A stretch of DNA of 64,000 nt from Vitellaria paradoxa (GCA_019916065.1 CM034240.1:38925389-38989388), one strand, 5' to 3'. Positions 1-11,608 are shown, numbered from the stretch's first letter. The notes: generated by a model not told the origin, from the letters alone. A program made the numbers and translations.

Positions 1-1017
1 CCAGGTTCACTCTCTCTCTCCACCTTCCGTTCTCTGCTGGTTTCTCTCTCTACCTTAAGCCGATCTTTTGTATTTTTTCTCAACTTGCGTCCAGGTGTCA
101 TCTTAAGGTATTTCACTCCTATTTTGTTTAAGCTTTCAGTCTAGAACTCCCCTGTGCTGGCTAGTGTTCCCCTTTGAGTTAATATTTTTTCTTTGTTTCA
201 GTTCTTGGGTTGACTGTATACCAAAGTTTCTGTCTGTCTAATCGGGTTGGTTTTATGCCCGAAGTGTTACCGTTATTTTCCTGTGTTTTGTCTCAATGCC
301 TGTCAAAATGTTTAATAAACGTAAGGGTGCTGCAAAATCTGATTGGGATTCCCATAGGTTCAAGAAAAAAACTTGTCAAACCCACTATTTTGACATTTTC
401 AAATTTCACACCATTGTCCCTAAAAGAGGGATGATGCTTCGAGATTTTCCAATGCTTGAGCATCTCTTTGCTCAGCTTGGATGGACTGATTTTGCTTCAC
501 ACACTGGTATTTCTGGGGACTTTGAAGGTTTTGCCATTGGTGAGTTTGTAAGGAAATTCTATGTGAATATGCATTTCATTTGTCTGGATACTGGAGTCCT
601 TCACTCTTTTGTTCAGTCTACCCATATTGAAGTCACACTTGCTGTTACTGCTGAGGCTTTTCACATTCCTAGGCCACCTAGGGTTGATTTTGAGCCTATT
701 TTAAGTGAGGGTGGTCCCCCTTGTGTGAAGGCTGACGATTAAGCAAAGTTGCCGAGTATTTGGATTTGTGCCTTCAAGGAGTTGGAAGGCTTTCACTAAG
801 GAGTCGGTGTATTGAGGATTCGAACGAAGTTAACAACATAGAGTTGAGGAGTCAAGTCTCTTGCATGTTTGAGTTTGTAACCAACGTTTTTATTTAGTAA
901 AAGTTTTTGAGGTTTTTCCCTGATTAGGGTTTGCTTATTACATCTATGCCTTCTATATTTTATCTATTATTGTGTGGATTGATTGTTTGGGATACCTAGT
1001 GTGCAGTACAGAATTAC
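1..1017 (+). mobile_element. Transposon-derived sequence upstream of the PEX14-like copy
   Basis: This block has no counterpart in front of copy B, so it lies outside the tandem duplication. It opens with a CT-rich, leader-like stretch (about 1-60). A plausible intron follows at about 108-201, with a GTATTT donor and an acceptor after a T-rich run ending TTTCAG. The transposon ORF at 296-742 comes next. Sequence 743-1017 is AT-rich with no open frame, and homology to PEX14 intron 2 begins at 1018. The element boundaries and its other end are outside the window or too degenerate to see. The spliced leader is an inference from splice-like motifs only. Confidence 0.45.
296..742 (+). CDS. Plant transposon-type protein, N-terminal fragment
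   Basis: This is an open frame of 148 codons starting at the first ATG; a second ATG lies five codons in. The first 25 or so residues are basic (MPVKMFNKRKGAAKSDWDSH). A globular part follows with the stretches FAIGEFVRKFYVNM and GVLHSFVQSTHIEVT, then a proline-rich end (FHIPRPPRVDFEP). The pattern of an aromatic-rich EFYxN motif followed by 'G(V/K)xHSFV...IEVT...AEAxHIPRPP' resembles the N-terminal region of the large plant transposon/retroelement protein family often named 'putative plant transposon protein'. That assignment is from memory of the family pattern. Full members are much longer, so this is a fragment or an internal exon. It stops at TAA 740-742 and no continuation was found in the other + frames. 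Confidence 0.4.
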   Translation: MPVKMFNKRKGAAKSDWDSHRFKKKTCQTHYFDIFKFHTIVPKRGMMLRDFPMLEHLFAQLGWTDFASHTGISGDFEGFAIGEFVRKFYVNMHFICLDTGVLHSFVQSTHIEVTLAVTAEAFHIPRPPRVDFEPILSEGGPPCVKADD

Positions 1018-1975
1018 ACTATTGAAACATCCAAGAAGGCTTTTGTGAAAATCAATTTTATCCATATGTCTCTGCATAAGCATTTGGTCTTCCGCCATTG
1101 ACTTTTGTTGTTAATAACAGGATCAACCCCTGACTGTTTCCAGTGCACAGCCAGCTGGTACTAATCAAGGTAAAACATGTTTGTGTCCAGGTGCGATTTT
1201 TTCTGGTTATAATTATTCAACAGCTTTTTGGTTTTGCATAATTTTTTTGTTTGTTGCTATAATGTTTCCTCCGTTTGCTCTTTAATATTGGTACCAGATG
1301 GCCAGACGATATCTTCATCAAATGTTCAGCCACAAATTTCAACTCAAACTCACCAAGCTTCCGCAGCTGCTCCCTTGAAACAATCCCGATTTCGCTGGAA
1401 CCCCCTTCTTCTAATTGGTTGTTTTGGTGCTGTAACAACTTTAATAGCTATACTTAAGGTATTGACAAGTACATCAACCTTGAGATCAGGCTGTATTCAT
1501 TGTGTTACTGGGAAGTTTTTCTATGATATCCCAAATTAGTATTTCAATGTTTGCATGTTTTTCTCCAATGCCCTATTGTAATTACAAAAACCACAGGCCA
1601 CTGGGTGTTAGAAGGTGAAATAGTGAATATAACATATTGAACCCATCAGGTGTGGATTAAGGACAAGTAATCAATTAAGGGAGAAGGGCTATAATTAGCT
1701 TCTTAGCACAATACAAGTTCGGGTGCAAATTGATGTATTTGAAAGTTTAGGGGGGTGAAATTTATTCTGACCTCATAGTTCAGGGGTTTAATACATGTTT
1801 AACCCCTTTTCTCTGAATAATATAATGTTGGAAGGTGGTTAAAACTTACACTATCAGATGACACGTCTCTCTCTCTTTCTCTCTTTTTCAGCCATCTATT
1901 TTCTTTGGCCTGATCTCATGGATTCGCAGACCTGCCGAGAAAACCAACTCAAAACCAAGTTTGGAACGAGAAGCA

Positions 1976-2035
1976 GCAGATGCTGCAAAGGCTGCAGCAG
2001 CTGCGGCAGATGCTGCAAAGGCTGCAGCAGCTGCG
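1976..2035 (+). repeat. Two 30-bp in-frame tandem units in exon 5 of the PEX14-like copy
   Basis: The 30-bp units 1976-2005 and 2006-2035 are identical and encode the alanine/lysine-rich decapeptide A-D-A-A-K-A-A-A-A-A twice (in register with the frame). The intact gene has a single unit at the matching place (about 23145-23185). The unit length is a multiple of three, so the frame is kept. Confidence 0.9.
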
Positions 2036-2924
2036 GCAGCTGATGTGGCACGAGCAAGCCAGGAAATGTTGATTTCAAAAACTGAAGGTGAATTTGTAAT
2101 TGATTTAGCTTATTTTTCCATTTGATCTCAAGAGAAAGAACGGTCCTTTCCTTTCTCCCTTTTAAATTATTTTATATGCTGTGTTGGATTCTTTAGCATT
2201 GAATAATAACCTTCATGATGGATGAGAACTATTTTTTTCCTTTTCAGAGAAGAAATACTTAAAGGAGCTTATGAATCTGATAGAGGTGCAAGTCCATGAA
2301 ATGAAATCATTGAGTAATTCCATTCGGAAGTTGGAAGGTACTAGAGAGTGGCTTCCTTTTCGAACAAGTTTCATCTGAAAGATGGTTTCAATTGTCATTA
2401 TCTCTGAAGTTTCTGATAATTTGAGTTACACCCCTCTATCCTTTTGCTGCATATTACAATGTCTATATATTTCTTGCATGTTTGAACGTTTCTTGAATTT
2501 TAATTTTCAAAAATAAAATATTTCACAGATTTTAGGTTAGAGAGGAACATTATGCACAGAGACAAATTGTTTTTGTGTTGGATTTTTAGAAGCAACCTTG
2601 AGTATTGATCATTAGACAATTATGTGGAAATTTTGCTTTATACCAAAAACTTATTTTCTTTTAAATTTTCAGATTTTTAATTTCAAGCATTTCTCTGGTC
2701 ATGGTTGAAACTTGAAAGAAAATTATTGTCACCGCCTTAAAGTCAATCAGCCTAAAACCTGGTACTGACTTGTTAATTTTAGATGCTTAAGTGATTTTAA
2801 GATAGTCATTCTAATTTGGTTCAGCAAATTTAATTGTAAGAGTCAGAAACTGATTTAATTGCATTTTTGATTAAGTCTATGAAAATTATTTAAACCTGAC
2901 ATAGCCAACTTATTGTGCATGCAT

Positions 2925-5265
2925 ACACAACATGCACCATAATTTCTTGCCTCGAGAATTTGCACTTAGTTTCATTAATTTTAACATTTGATTGCAACTT
3001 TTGAAATGCTTAATAGTTGGTACATACAATTTGGCATTGAAATCCTTTCTTAAGTTCCACATTGCTTGTTACTAAGGGTAAGATTTAGAACAAGAAATGA
3101 GATCTTTATTTTTTTCCCCTCCTCTTTTGGTTATTTTTTTAGTGGGGGATGGGTGATGGTTTGTAGTGTGAAGTTCTTTTATCAAATTAATTTGGAGATG
3201 TTTTAGGGACTTCATGTTTCTGTGCTTTATCACTATAAACTTTCTAGAATTGTTTATGATTTATATCATGCTAGGTTGCCACAGCAAAGAGCCAAAGCAG
3301 TAGTTCCAATTTTTTTTTTTTTTAATTTAATATAGGAAGAATAATTGTGCTACTAAGTATGCATAATACGTATTTATCTATCTCAATTTTAAGTAATATA
3401 TATATATATATATAATATGAAGCAACCTAAGAAACAAGTTAGTGCTCAAAATACGGTTCCCAGGTTGAAATACTTAGCTTCAGTTTGCAAGTTCAATTAT
3501 ATTTTACCAATGAATTTTATTTCCACTTTCTGAAAATATATTGCAAATTTATTACAACAAGCATTGAATTTGTCGGGCAAAAATAGGGAAGTGACACATG
3601 AGAAAAGTCAAATCCAATGACCAGGTCATGAGATCTGACCGTGTTAAACTACAATTTGTGGGATTTTGCTACAAAGCATGAATTCTGTTGATTTAGATGG
3701 TGATCTTTAATTTAATTGATTACGTCTCCTAAGCATTCCACCTAGTGGGAAAAGGCTTGGTTTTGTTTGGTTTGGTTTGGTTAGGTCTCCTAAGCATTGA
3801 CCTGGTTTGATTGAGTCAGTGAACAAGCTAACAAGATAGAAGTTGATCTGTTTTTCCTGTTCATATCTCTATTACATGAAGTTGGATGCAATTATCCTCT
3901 GCATGTGTTCTTCTCAGGAAGCCAAGATTTATGGTCCATCATAGAATATTAGTTGTAGCATGAACTTATTATTTGGTTAGATGTACTCTACCACCGATCA
4001 AAACCCCCCACACAAGAGGAAAAAAAAATGTACCCTACCAATGTGGTTGAGAATGATACTGCTGCTTCTTTCTTCACGAAGAGCATTTTTGCACTCGGTC
4101 TACATGTTGCGGATTTGCATTTTATGATTGCTATCATGATTGAGATCAAAGCAGTCAACAACTTTACTTGTCTTGTTATTTATTTATTTTGGATAAGTAT
4201 GTGCCTTGTTAATTTACCCTATGCTTTGGATAAGTATGTGTCTTGTAAATTTACAGTATGCTAGAGCTTGTAATTCCATTCTCAAATTTTAACAGGTATT
4301 TATACTATTAGTAAAGTAAGATTTTATGACTCTTTTCTTTTTTTTTTTTTTTTTTTGTCTGGATTTCTTCCTTACTATAAAGTTGTGTTATTGGACATCA
4401 ATATAGTGCTATGAGAAAAAAAATAAAATATGTATCATAAAGTTGTCTCCTTCCTAACAACTCTAGTTTTTAAGGAAGATGGTGGCTAATTGTTCAATAT
4501 GGTATCAAAATACACAAAAGTTTTGAGTTCAAACTTGACTACCACCCAGAAAATATATATATATATATATATATATCAATAGTCGCACGTGTTTGGCTCT
4601 TTCAAAAAGTTAGTTTGACTACGTGACATGTTATGTTGAAAGAGAATAGATTAATATAAGTAATAAAATTGTCCACTCCCTAACATCTTAAGCTTTTGAG
4701 AAAATTGATGACTTGACAAAGTAGTAAAACTCTAGTTCCAAGAGGTCCTGAATTCAAATTTTGTAATCTTGCTTGTTGCCCTGTTTATTCATTCTTGTGC
4801 ACTCTATTTTGCTTTGGTTGGTGCATCACTTTGGTTAATTTGCATGTCTCTCTATCACACATGCAAGATGGAATTGTATGTAGTATTAAATTAGCTTAAT
4901 ATACATGGTTGGATTCATTTCCTAACAATTTAAAAACTAGATAAGATGAAGGTTAACAATCCAACAGGGTATCAGGTAAAGCTCATGAATTCAAATCTTA
5001 CTGCCAACCCAAAAGATAATAGTCACATGTACTTGGCCTTTTCAAAAATGTTATTCTAACTGCACGTAAAGGTGCATGTTGAGAAAGAATACGTTAATAT
5101 AAAAAATATAATTGTCCCCTTCCTAGTAACTGTAAGATTTTAGGTAAGATGATAGCTAACTGTCTAATCGTAAGTATCTTATTTTGCAATTTCTAGTACA
5201 TATTTGTTTGACTTGGTTTAACATCCCTCTTGCATTTGTTTTATTGTTTGTCTTATAGTTTCATT
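2925..5265. repeat. About 2.35 kb present in copy A intron 6 and absent from copy B
   Basis: In copy B the sequence around 24045-24060 runs directly across, while copy A has about 2.35 kb between the matching edges near 2925 and 5265. No coding frame of note lies inside. The right half (about 4380-5190) contains about three degenerate copies of a roughly 220-bp unit. Each has the pattern 'cctaaca..ct..tttt.aggaagatg.t..ctaa', then a 'tatcaa' stretch, then 'gtcacatgt.cttggcc'. A T16 run (3308-3323) and two AT microsatellites (about 3396-3413 and 4553-4577) are also inside. Whether this is an insertion in A or a deletion in B cannot be decided here: the edges share only short microhomology (TGTGCA versus TGTCA), and no inverted ends were seen. 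Confidence 0.55.
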
Positions 5266-5650
5266 GTCACAAAAAATATCACAATAATACCATATTTGTT
5301 AAATCCTATATCAATTTGATGGCCAAAGTGATGCGGGGATGGAGTGTTTGGCGGGATATCGTTCCTGAGTACGACTAACGCTCTTGGATCCGCAAGAACC
5401 AAGTAAGAACGTAGAGTTTTATGAAAATCTCAATTCAATTAATAACTTGAATCTGAAAAACTAAGATTACAAAGGCCCTATTTATAATACTAGTCTATTC
5501 CTAAATCAAATCCTAATTCATAGGTTTTTAAAGAGTTTTGCTAATCAAACATGGAAAACAAACCTAATCATAATCCCTGTGGATTACAAAATAGCCTTTG
5601 GCTCAAAATAAAATGTAAATAATTAAATAAAACTCCTATATTAATCCTTA

Positions 5651-5796
5651 GGTGGTGTTTGGATGGCTAAAAAATATAACAAAAGTACAAAGATTTGATG
5701 TAAAAGTGAGATGTGACGAAATATGATTAGAAGAAAGTACAAAAAATTGGTAAAAGTCAGTGAATTTTGGTTGGTTTTGGTAAACTAAACACCTCC
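5651..5796. mobile_element. Tourist-like MITE, 146 bp, TTA target duplication
   Basis: The inverted ends are GGTGGTGTTTGG on the left and CTAAACACCTCC on the right (reverse complement GGAGGTGTTTAG, 10 of 12 matching). The trinucleotide TTA flanks both sides (5648-5650 and 5797-5799). The matching LTR in copy B lacks the insert. A 3-bp TTA duplication with GC-rich inverted ends is the mark of PIF/Harbinger (Tourist) non-autonomous elements. It is too short to code. Confidence 0.8.
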
Positions 5797-5867
5797 TTAA
5801 TAAAATAAGAAAAGAGACTAATCTAAAGCAAACTAGGAAAAACAAAAAATCTGAATAGAATCAGGAC

Positions 5868-6152
5868 CTATGTTGCTCGGACCCCAGACTCAAATCAGGT
5901 GCAGGTGTGAATTTAGGTGTCGGATAATGCAAGTTTAGAGAATAGAGGATACGCGGATATGGATCCTACTTCGGATACGGGTACTGGGATACACCGTGTA
6001 ATTTTTAATTATTTTATAAATTAATATTACAAGTACATGTTTTTAATTATTTATCATTTGTCCTTTCGTATCCCCAGGTAATTTTTAATTATTTTATAAA
6101 TTAATATTATAAGTTAATATTTTTAATTATTTGTCATTTGTCCTTTCATCTA

Positions 6153-6187
<35 letters not shown>

Positions 6188-6766
6188 CATAATACACAAA
6201 ATAGAAGAGAAAAAATCTATGTACACAAATGGAAGAGCAAAAGTCTAGCATGGGAATGTCTCTATTAATGTAATTAATGTTAATGTAATTAATAGCTTGC
6301 TTGGGACATGTGACTTCTATGTAATATCGTCTACTGTCTCTCTCTCTCTCTCTACATAATACACAAAATGGAAGAGAAAAAAATCTATGTACATAAATGG
6401 AAGAGCAAAAGTCTCGCATGGGAATGTCTCTATTAGTGTAATTAATGTTAATGTAATTAATAGCTTGTTTGGGACATGTGACTTTTATGTAATATAGATA
6501 AAGGTTGTAAAACTTAATTATCTTTGTGTAATCAACACAAAGAAGACAAAAGGTTGAAGCCATCCAAAGAGCTCTTTGGATGGAGAACACCATGGCCGGA
6601 AAATGCCATTGCCAGAGAAGTCCAAAATAGATGATTCCTTCAACTAATCATCACAGTCGTATCCGGATTGAAAGTGCCGTACCCGATTCTATACCCACAC
6701 CCATACCCGCACCCCACCCACACCCGAGTGGGTACTCCACAGTTTTGGGGGGTCCGTGCAACTTAG
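5868..6766. mobile_element. hAT-like MITE, 899 bp, 8-bp target duplication
   Basis: The left end CTATGTTGCTCGGACCCC and the reverse complement of the right end (CTAAGTTGCACGGACCCC) match at 16 of 18 positions. The 8-bp ATCAGGAC is repeated on both sides (5860-5867 and 6767-6774) and occurs nearly unchanged, once, in the empty site of copy B. Inside are two different tandem dimers: units of about 79 bp at 5999-6078 and 6079-6155, and units of about 165 bp at about 6157-6335 and 6336-6500, each of the latter starting with a CT run. There is no transposase. The 8-bp duplication points to the hAT superfamily. Confidence 0.85.
6157..6184. repeat. (CT)n microsatellite
   Basis: Fourteen CT units in a row, inside the MITE at 5868-6766. 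A second, shorter CT run opens the next tandem unit near 6337-6353. Confidence 0.9.
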
Positions 6767-9432
6767 ATCAGGACTCAGTGTCCTACATCAATTCTCCTCC
6801 TGTTAAAAATAACTCATCCTCGAGTTACCTAATGTAAGACCAGACCATAATGAGTAAGCACCTTTAATGCAATTTCCCTTGCTAACAGAATATGTGTAAT
6901 TTTAGTTTAGGAATAGTCTTCGTCTTTACACGTGACAGTGGTCGAACCTTGTATTTTGAGAATAACTCTTCAAGTAAATCTTCATGGTTGAAAAACTATA
7001 TTATCCCATACTTATTCAGCATATGCTCCCTCAATTGGATTTAAAGAGTGGTTCCTCTTGTTTGAATGATGCGTTTTAGGTTATGAAGTTTTCAAAAACT
7101 GACTACTAACATTTGGATAATAAATATCGATTTTGTTTTGAAATTATGTCTTTTTTTATCCTACTATGCTTGGGTCTTCCTGCCCAGATATGCCATACCT
7201 TTAATGTGTCCTTGTTATTCTTCATATTTAATCCTTCTTGTTTGCTCGATGCAGGAGTCGCATTTGTCTTTCTAATGAGTAATTCATTGTTTTTCTGCCC
7301 CACACATGGATTCCCCAACTAGGCATATGCAAATATTGATAGTTTAGTCTGCCTCAAGTTTTTGACTGACTGTTAGTCTTACTATGAAGAAACCTCAAAT
7401 GAGTCAAATGGCTGCATCATGTCATATATGAATTGGGGTACATTATACTCTGATATCTTTCAAACAAGCACTCTCGCAAACAATTTAGTTGCCCATTGCC
7501 AGTACTATAGCTTCTCAAAAGCTTAGTACACAGCAATCATGCGTGGCTTCGTCTGTATAGATGCTCATCCAACTATAGAAAACCAGGGAGATCCTTACTG
7601 TCTGCTATTTTATCAGCTCATTGGGGCCTTTAGGGATGACTCCACAAGTTTAGCCATAGATGTGTTTTCAAAATCTGATGGCGGATAAAGATGATTTCAT
7701 GGCATAATTTGCAAATATGAAAAATTTGGGGCAATTCTAATATGAACTCTGCCGCTAGCTCATTTTGTTTTGGGGGCTGTGGCTCCTCTACAAAATAGAT
7801 TGTCCTGAGCTCCAAGGAAAAAAAAATAATTAATTAATATGCTGAAGGTCAATTGCTATGAAATTCTGATGAGTATCCTGTGGCTATTTGAAACTCTAAT
7901 TCATATGATTCTACCTTGTGCTTGGCATCTTGAAAGTGATTTGGATAATAGCATGCTGTATTTTCTAGGATTTATGTATTCATGTTTTTCTTGGTCTTTC
8001 ATGCCAATAGTAACTTCACTGCTCACTTTGGAAAGGATAAAAAGGAGAAAGTAAAGACCAACCCCCAACACCCCCCCCCCCCCAAAAAAAGAAAAAAAGA
8101 AAAGAAAAAGAAAAAAATGACTTTTGTTATATGTAGCAATATTCCTGTGCTAAATATTAGGAACTATTTTTCCTTTTTTTTAATATTTACTCTACTAGTA
8201 AGTTTCTTTTTCAGAAGTTTGTTCAACTGTGGGATCTAGAAATTTATGCTTACCGCCAATTGTGGAGTGCCAGGAAAACTGTCAGTTTATTGCCAAGGGT
8301 TAATGGTCCTGTATTATTCTTGGATAATCTGTATGGCTTATGGCTGTTGCATACACTGTCCTAGACTAACTACTTGCCCCACAGATTGCTTGGTACCAGC
8401 ATAGGAAATCCATTAAATATCTTGTGTGTATGACATGTCAGAAACTAGATAGAGATTCTGACATGGTAGTTCTCCATAGTGTTGTACTTTGAGAGTCAGT
8501 GTTTGTATAGACTCTGCTGAAGCTGTGTCACCTCTTCTAACGTCATCTTTTGTGCAATTATTAGTGCAAGGTAATCATAACTCTGGGAGAAACACTCTTG
8601 TGGAACAAGATCATCGAATCCCACTCACCACTTCAAGGGTTAGCTTTATTAGGCATAACTTCAAATTCTTTATAAATGATTTGGGGCTTTATAGATTATT
8701 TCTTACTTATTCGTATTGATTTTCAGCGACCAAATGTGAATGGCAAGGCTGAGTTTGACTTATTATTAGGTTTTTGTTCAGCATCAAGTGCTCATTCTCT
8801 ATTTAAATAATTTTTTTAGATCATTAAATATTGATTTTATATTCTTGGAATTTCTGTACAGCGAGATCTTCATCATGGCTTGCAACTGTAGAACCATCCA
8901 TTGCACCTCATCTGAAATCCTATATGGAGGTAAGTTTTCTTTTTTCAAATCTTATTTTTGCTAAAGTATATTTGCAGTGTTAAAATGTTCAAAGTAATGG
9001 TTGGTATATGAATGAGTGTAATTGCTTCTATCATGTGCCATTTGATAATAGAGTCCATTTTAATTATTCTTTTAATAAATATATTTTAGATTCTCTTACA
9101 AGGTATTATTCATATGGATTAAGATAAGTATTAAAATTACTTGGGATTAAAATAAATATTGAATTAAGGAGAGGATAAATTAAAATCACTAAATCTATGT
9201 AAAAATAAAAATAAAAATTAATTTGGGGTTTTCTTATTTAATTTGGGCCTTTTTTATTAGATGGGGTTTTAGGCGATTGCCTAAGTTACTTGGGGCTTGA
9301 GTTGCGTGGGCTTGAGCCAGCCTTGCCTATACTCCCTTTCAATTTGGGTCTTTGATCTCGTATAGGTGTGCGGTTGAGATTAAGAGGGTAGAAGGGACCA
9401 TCTTGCGCATCCAATTCATTAAGCATCCAAAC

Positions 9433-10093
9433 CTATAAAGCACGGATAATTCAAATTAAGTGTCGCACTCGTATCGGATACTTGGATACGCAGATACGAT
9501 TTGGATACATCATGATACATATTGAACACACCACATGGCATGTCCTGATTTTTTATTTTTTATTTTGTGTAGGATACGGCTAGGATATGGGAAGGATATT
9601 TTTAAGATACAACGGAGGTCTAAATGTAATATTTCAAATTTTATTCGTGAGTAAAATTGATATGATAAAATTTAATTAAGAGTCAAACTGTAAATAATTA
9701 AAATATAAGTTAACACAATTGTACTTGCCTTTAATGGGTTGATTGAAGTTGGATCCAATTAAAATTTGGGAAATTGAAAAACTTTTTTCATTTTGGGATG
9801 TATAAATTGTACTTGCCTTTAATACTTTTTTATATTTGTGTTTTATGTATGAATGGTGTTGGTAGTTTTGAGTATGAATGAAGCTGATTTATGGATTGAA
9901 TGGTATCTTTCATGCTATATAATTGTTATTTATGTAACGTTTGGTAGTATATAGATACTATCTTCAAAAATATTTTAAATAAAATATATATTTTATTTTG
10001 TTTTTTGCCGTATCTTCGCCGTGTCCGTATTCTCATTTTTTAAAAATTGTCGTATCCTGTATCTACTCCCATATCCGTATCTGTGTTTCATAG
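9433..10093. mobile_element. hAT-like MITE, 661 bp, in copy A intron 9
   Basis: The insert is absent from copy B. The left end is CTATAAAGCACGGATA and the right end reads CTATGAAACACAGATA when reverse complemented. The flanking octamers ATCCAAAC (9425-9432) and GTCCAAGC (10094-10101) differ at two positions, as expected for a decayed 8-bp target duplication. The inside is AT-rich with repeated 'ggatacg' motifs near both ends. The same family is present in the intact gene at 22271-22812. Confidence 0.75.
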
Positions 10094-10838
10094 GTCCAAG
10101 CAATCTGAGAGTCTAAAGTAAAGTCAAATCCTTCCATTGCTAAATTTACTGAATGGTCCAGATTGTCTTATCCAACCCTAGCTATAAAAGCTAAGCATTC
10201 AAACCCCAACACTTACTTTCCCCTCTCTTTATTGATTTGTATTCTCTTCTCACACTCCTCCACTTATATATTCTATGCTCGATATATATTCCCTTGATAA
10301 TATTATAGCTTTGTCTCTTAAAAATAGATTGTAGTTAATGTCTTGGAGAAACTACTTTGATTTTCTTTTCAAAGTTGGGAAAATCCTTAAAAAGTAAACC
10401 CTTTGGAGTGACCATATCCGTGTAAACAGTCAGAGAGGCTCCCTTGCAGAAATCATAATAGCCATTTAACCCCGCCACTTCCCCCCTTGTAGAAATGAAA
10501 GTATGTTTAAAATTAAGGCTCCACCAGACCACCTTGTGCAGGCGGGGGGTGTGTGTGTTATGAGGGGACAATACTACTATGAACTTATTAATCACAATAA
10601 CTCCACTTGTAAATCAAGTTTAATTGCTTCCCTGAATCGATTACTTCATATTGATGTCATTTTCTTTCTGGTTAATGTGTTGTGATGTCAAAATTTTATG
10701 GAACTACTAATGTTGTTGGTTTTATTATTATTATTATTATTATAAGATGATGATGGCCATAAAAGGTTAAATTTTTTGATGATGTGAATTATTTTATAGA
10801 TCATGGCTATGGTTCAAAAAGGAGAGAAGCCTCCTAAC

Positions 10839-11608
10839 CAAGGTTGTCAAAATCCCGATTTGGATTTTACGATTTTACGGTACAAAACCGTATTAAATCA
10901 CATCAAAATCATTTTTGGGGTAAAATAAGTAAAAAAGCGTTTTTAGGGGGTAAAATCGATAAAATCGCTATTTTACATATGATTTTACGATTTTATCAAT
11001 GTTAGGTTTTTTTTTTTTTTTGTAATTATATCAAATTAAGGGGGCGAAACCAAAAAGCAAAGTTCAAAACCCTCACGCTGGTTGATCAGTTTGATGAAGA
11101 AGCAAAGACCAAACATTTGTGCGAGGAAAAAGTTCTCCGAGTGCGATGATTTGTGGTGCGACCCTTGCTGCCGGCGCGAAGATTGGACGCCGGAAAACCA
11201 TTTTCTGCTGGCGCAAGCCTTCGCGAGTCACCCTAAGCTCTACTGATTCATCTCTCCAGCCCTATTCAATTTTTCTTTCTTTTCATTTTTTAGATCTCTT
11301 TGCCTTCTCATTATTCTCATAATTTTTTATGTGAAATTTGTTGTTGTTGAGAAAGCTTTTCTGTTGGGAAATCTGTTTTTGCTGACCTAATAATGTGGGA
11401 TTCAAACCCACATTACTGGCCATAAGGGAAGTGTCTTTCCACTTAGACGACATGATTATATCAAATTAAAAGCTCTAAATGTTGAAATATTGTGTTATAT
11501 AGACTATAGTTTCATAAGGTAAATGTAGGTAAAATTTTATGATTTTACGATTCGATTTTACGGATCTTCTATGAATTTTACGTAAAAATCTCGATTTTTA
11601 CAACATTG
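10839..11608. mobile_element. hAT-like MITE, 770 bp, inserted in exon 10 of the PEX14-like copy
   Basis: The left end CAAGGTTGTCAAAATC and the reverse complement of the right end (CAATGTTGTAAAAATC) match at 14 of 16, and both fit the CARNG start common to hAT elements. The flanking octamers are CTCCTAAC (10831-10838) and CTTCTAAC (11609-11616). The intact gene has one uninterrupted copy of this site. Repeats of 'gattttacg' fill both subterminal regions. A tRNA-like arm pair lies inside on the minus strand (11388-11455). No transposase frame is present. The insertion falls exactly between codons 13 and 14 of the exon. Confidence 0.85.
11388..11455 (-). other. tRNA-like arms inside a MITE
   Basis: On the minus strand the order is as follows. 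A possible D arm lies at 11448-11433: stem GTCT/AGAC with a loop containing GG. A poorly paired middle follows. A perfect T arm lies at 11411-11395: stem GTGGG/CCCAC, 7-nt loop TTTGAAT, which includes the RNA polymerase III B-box match GGTTTGAATCC. The anticodon stem does not pair well and the acceptor ends match only in part. It is most likely a decayed tRNA or the head of a tRNA-derived SINE, not a working tRNA gene. Confidence 0.35.

Larger units (their letters stand above)
5320..7010 (-). mobile_element. Truncated LTR retroelement remnant in copy A intron 6
   Basis: 5320-6787 is the counterpart of the LTR at 24105-24508 in copy B. It is interrupted by two younger elements (5651-5796 and 5868-6766). 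6788-7010 is the adjoining internal DNA, still matching copy B up to about 24735. The rest of the internal region and the second LTR are missing in copy A, where the match resumes at the position equivalent to 26030. The retroelement therefore predates the duplication and was later trimmed in this copy. It lies in reverse orientation: the LTR start TGTAGGA is read on the minus strand at 6787. Confidence 0.7.

Noticed and set aside
6183..6593. Minus-strand 136-codon frame with two similar halves as a repeat protein
   Set aside because: The similar halves are the two tandem units of a non-coding MITE; the frame has no start or domain that makes sense.
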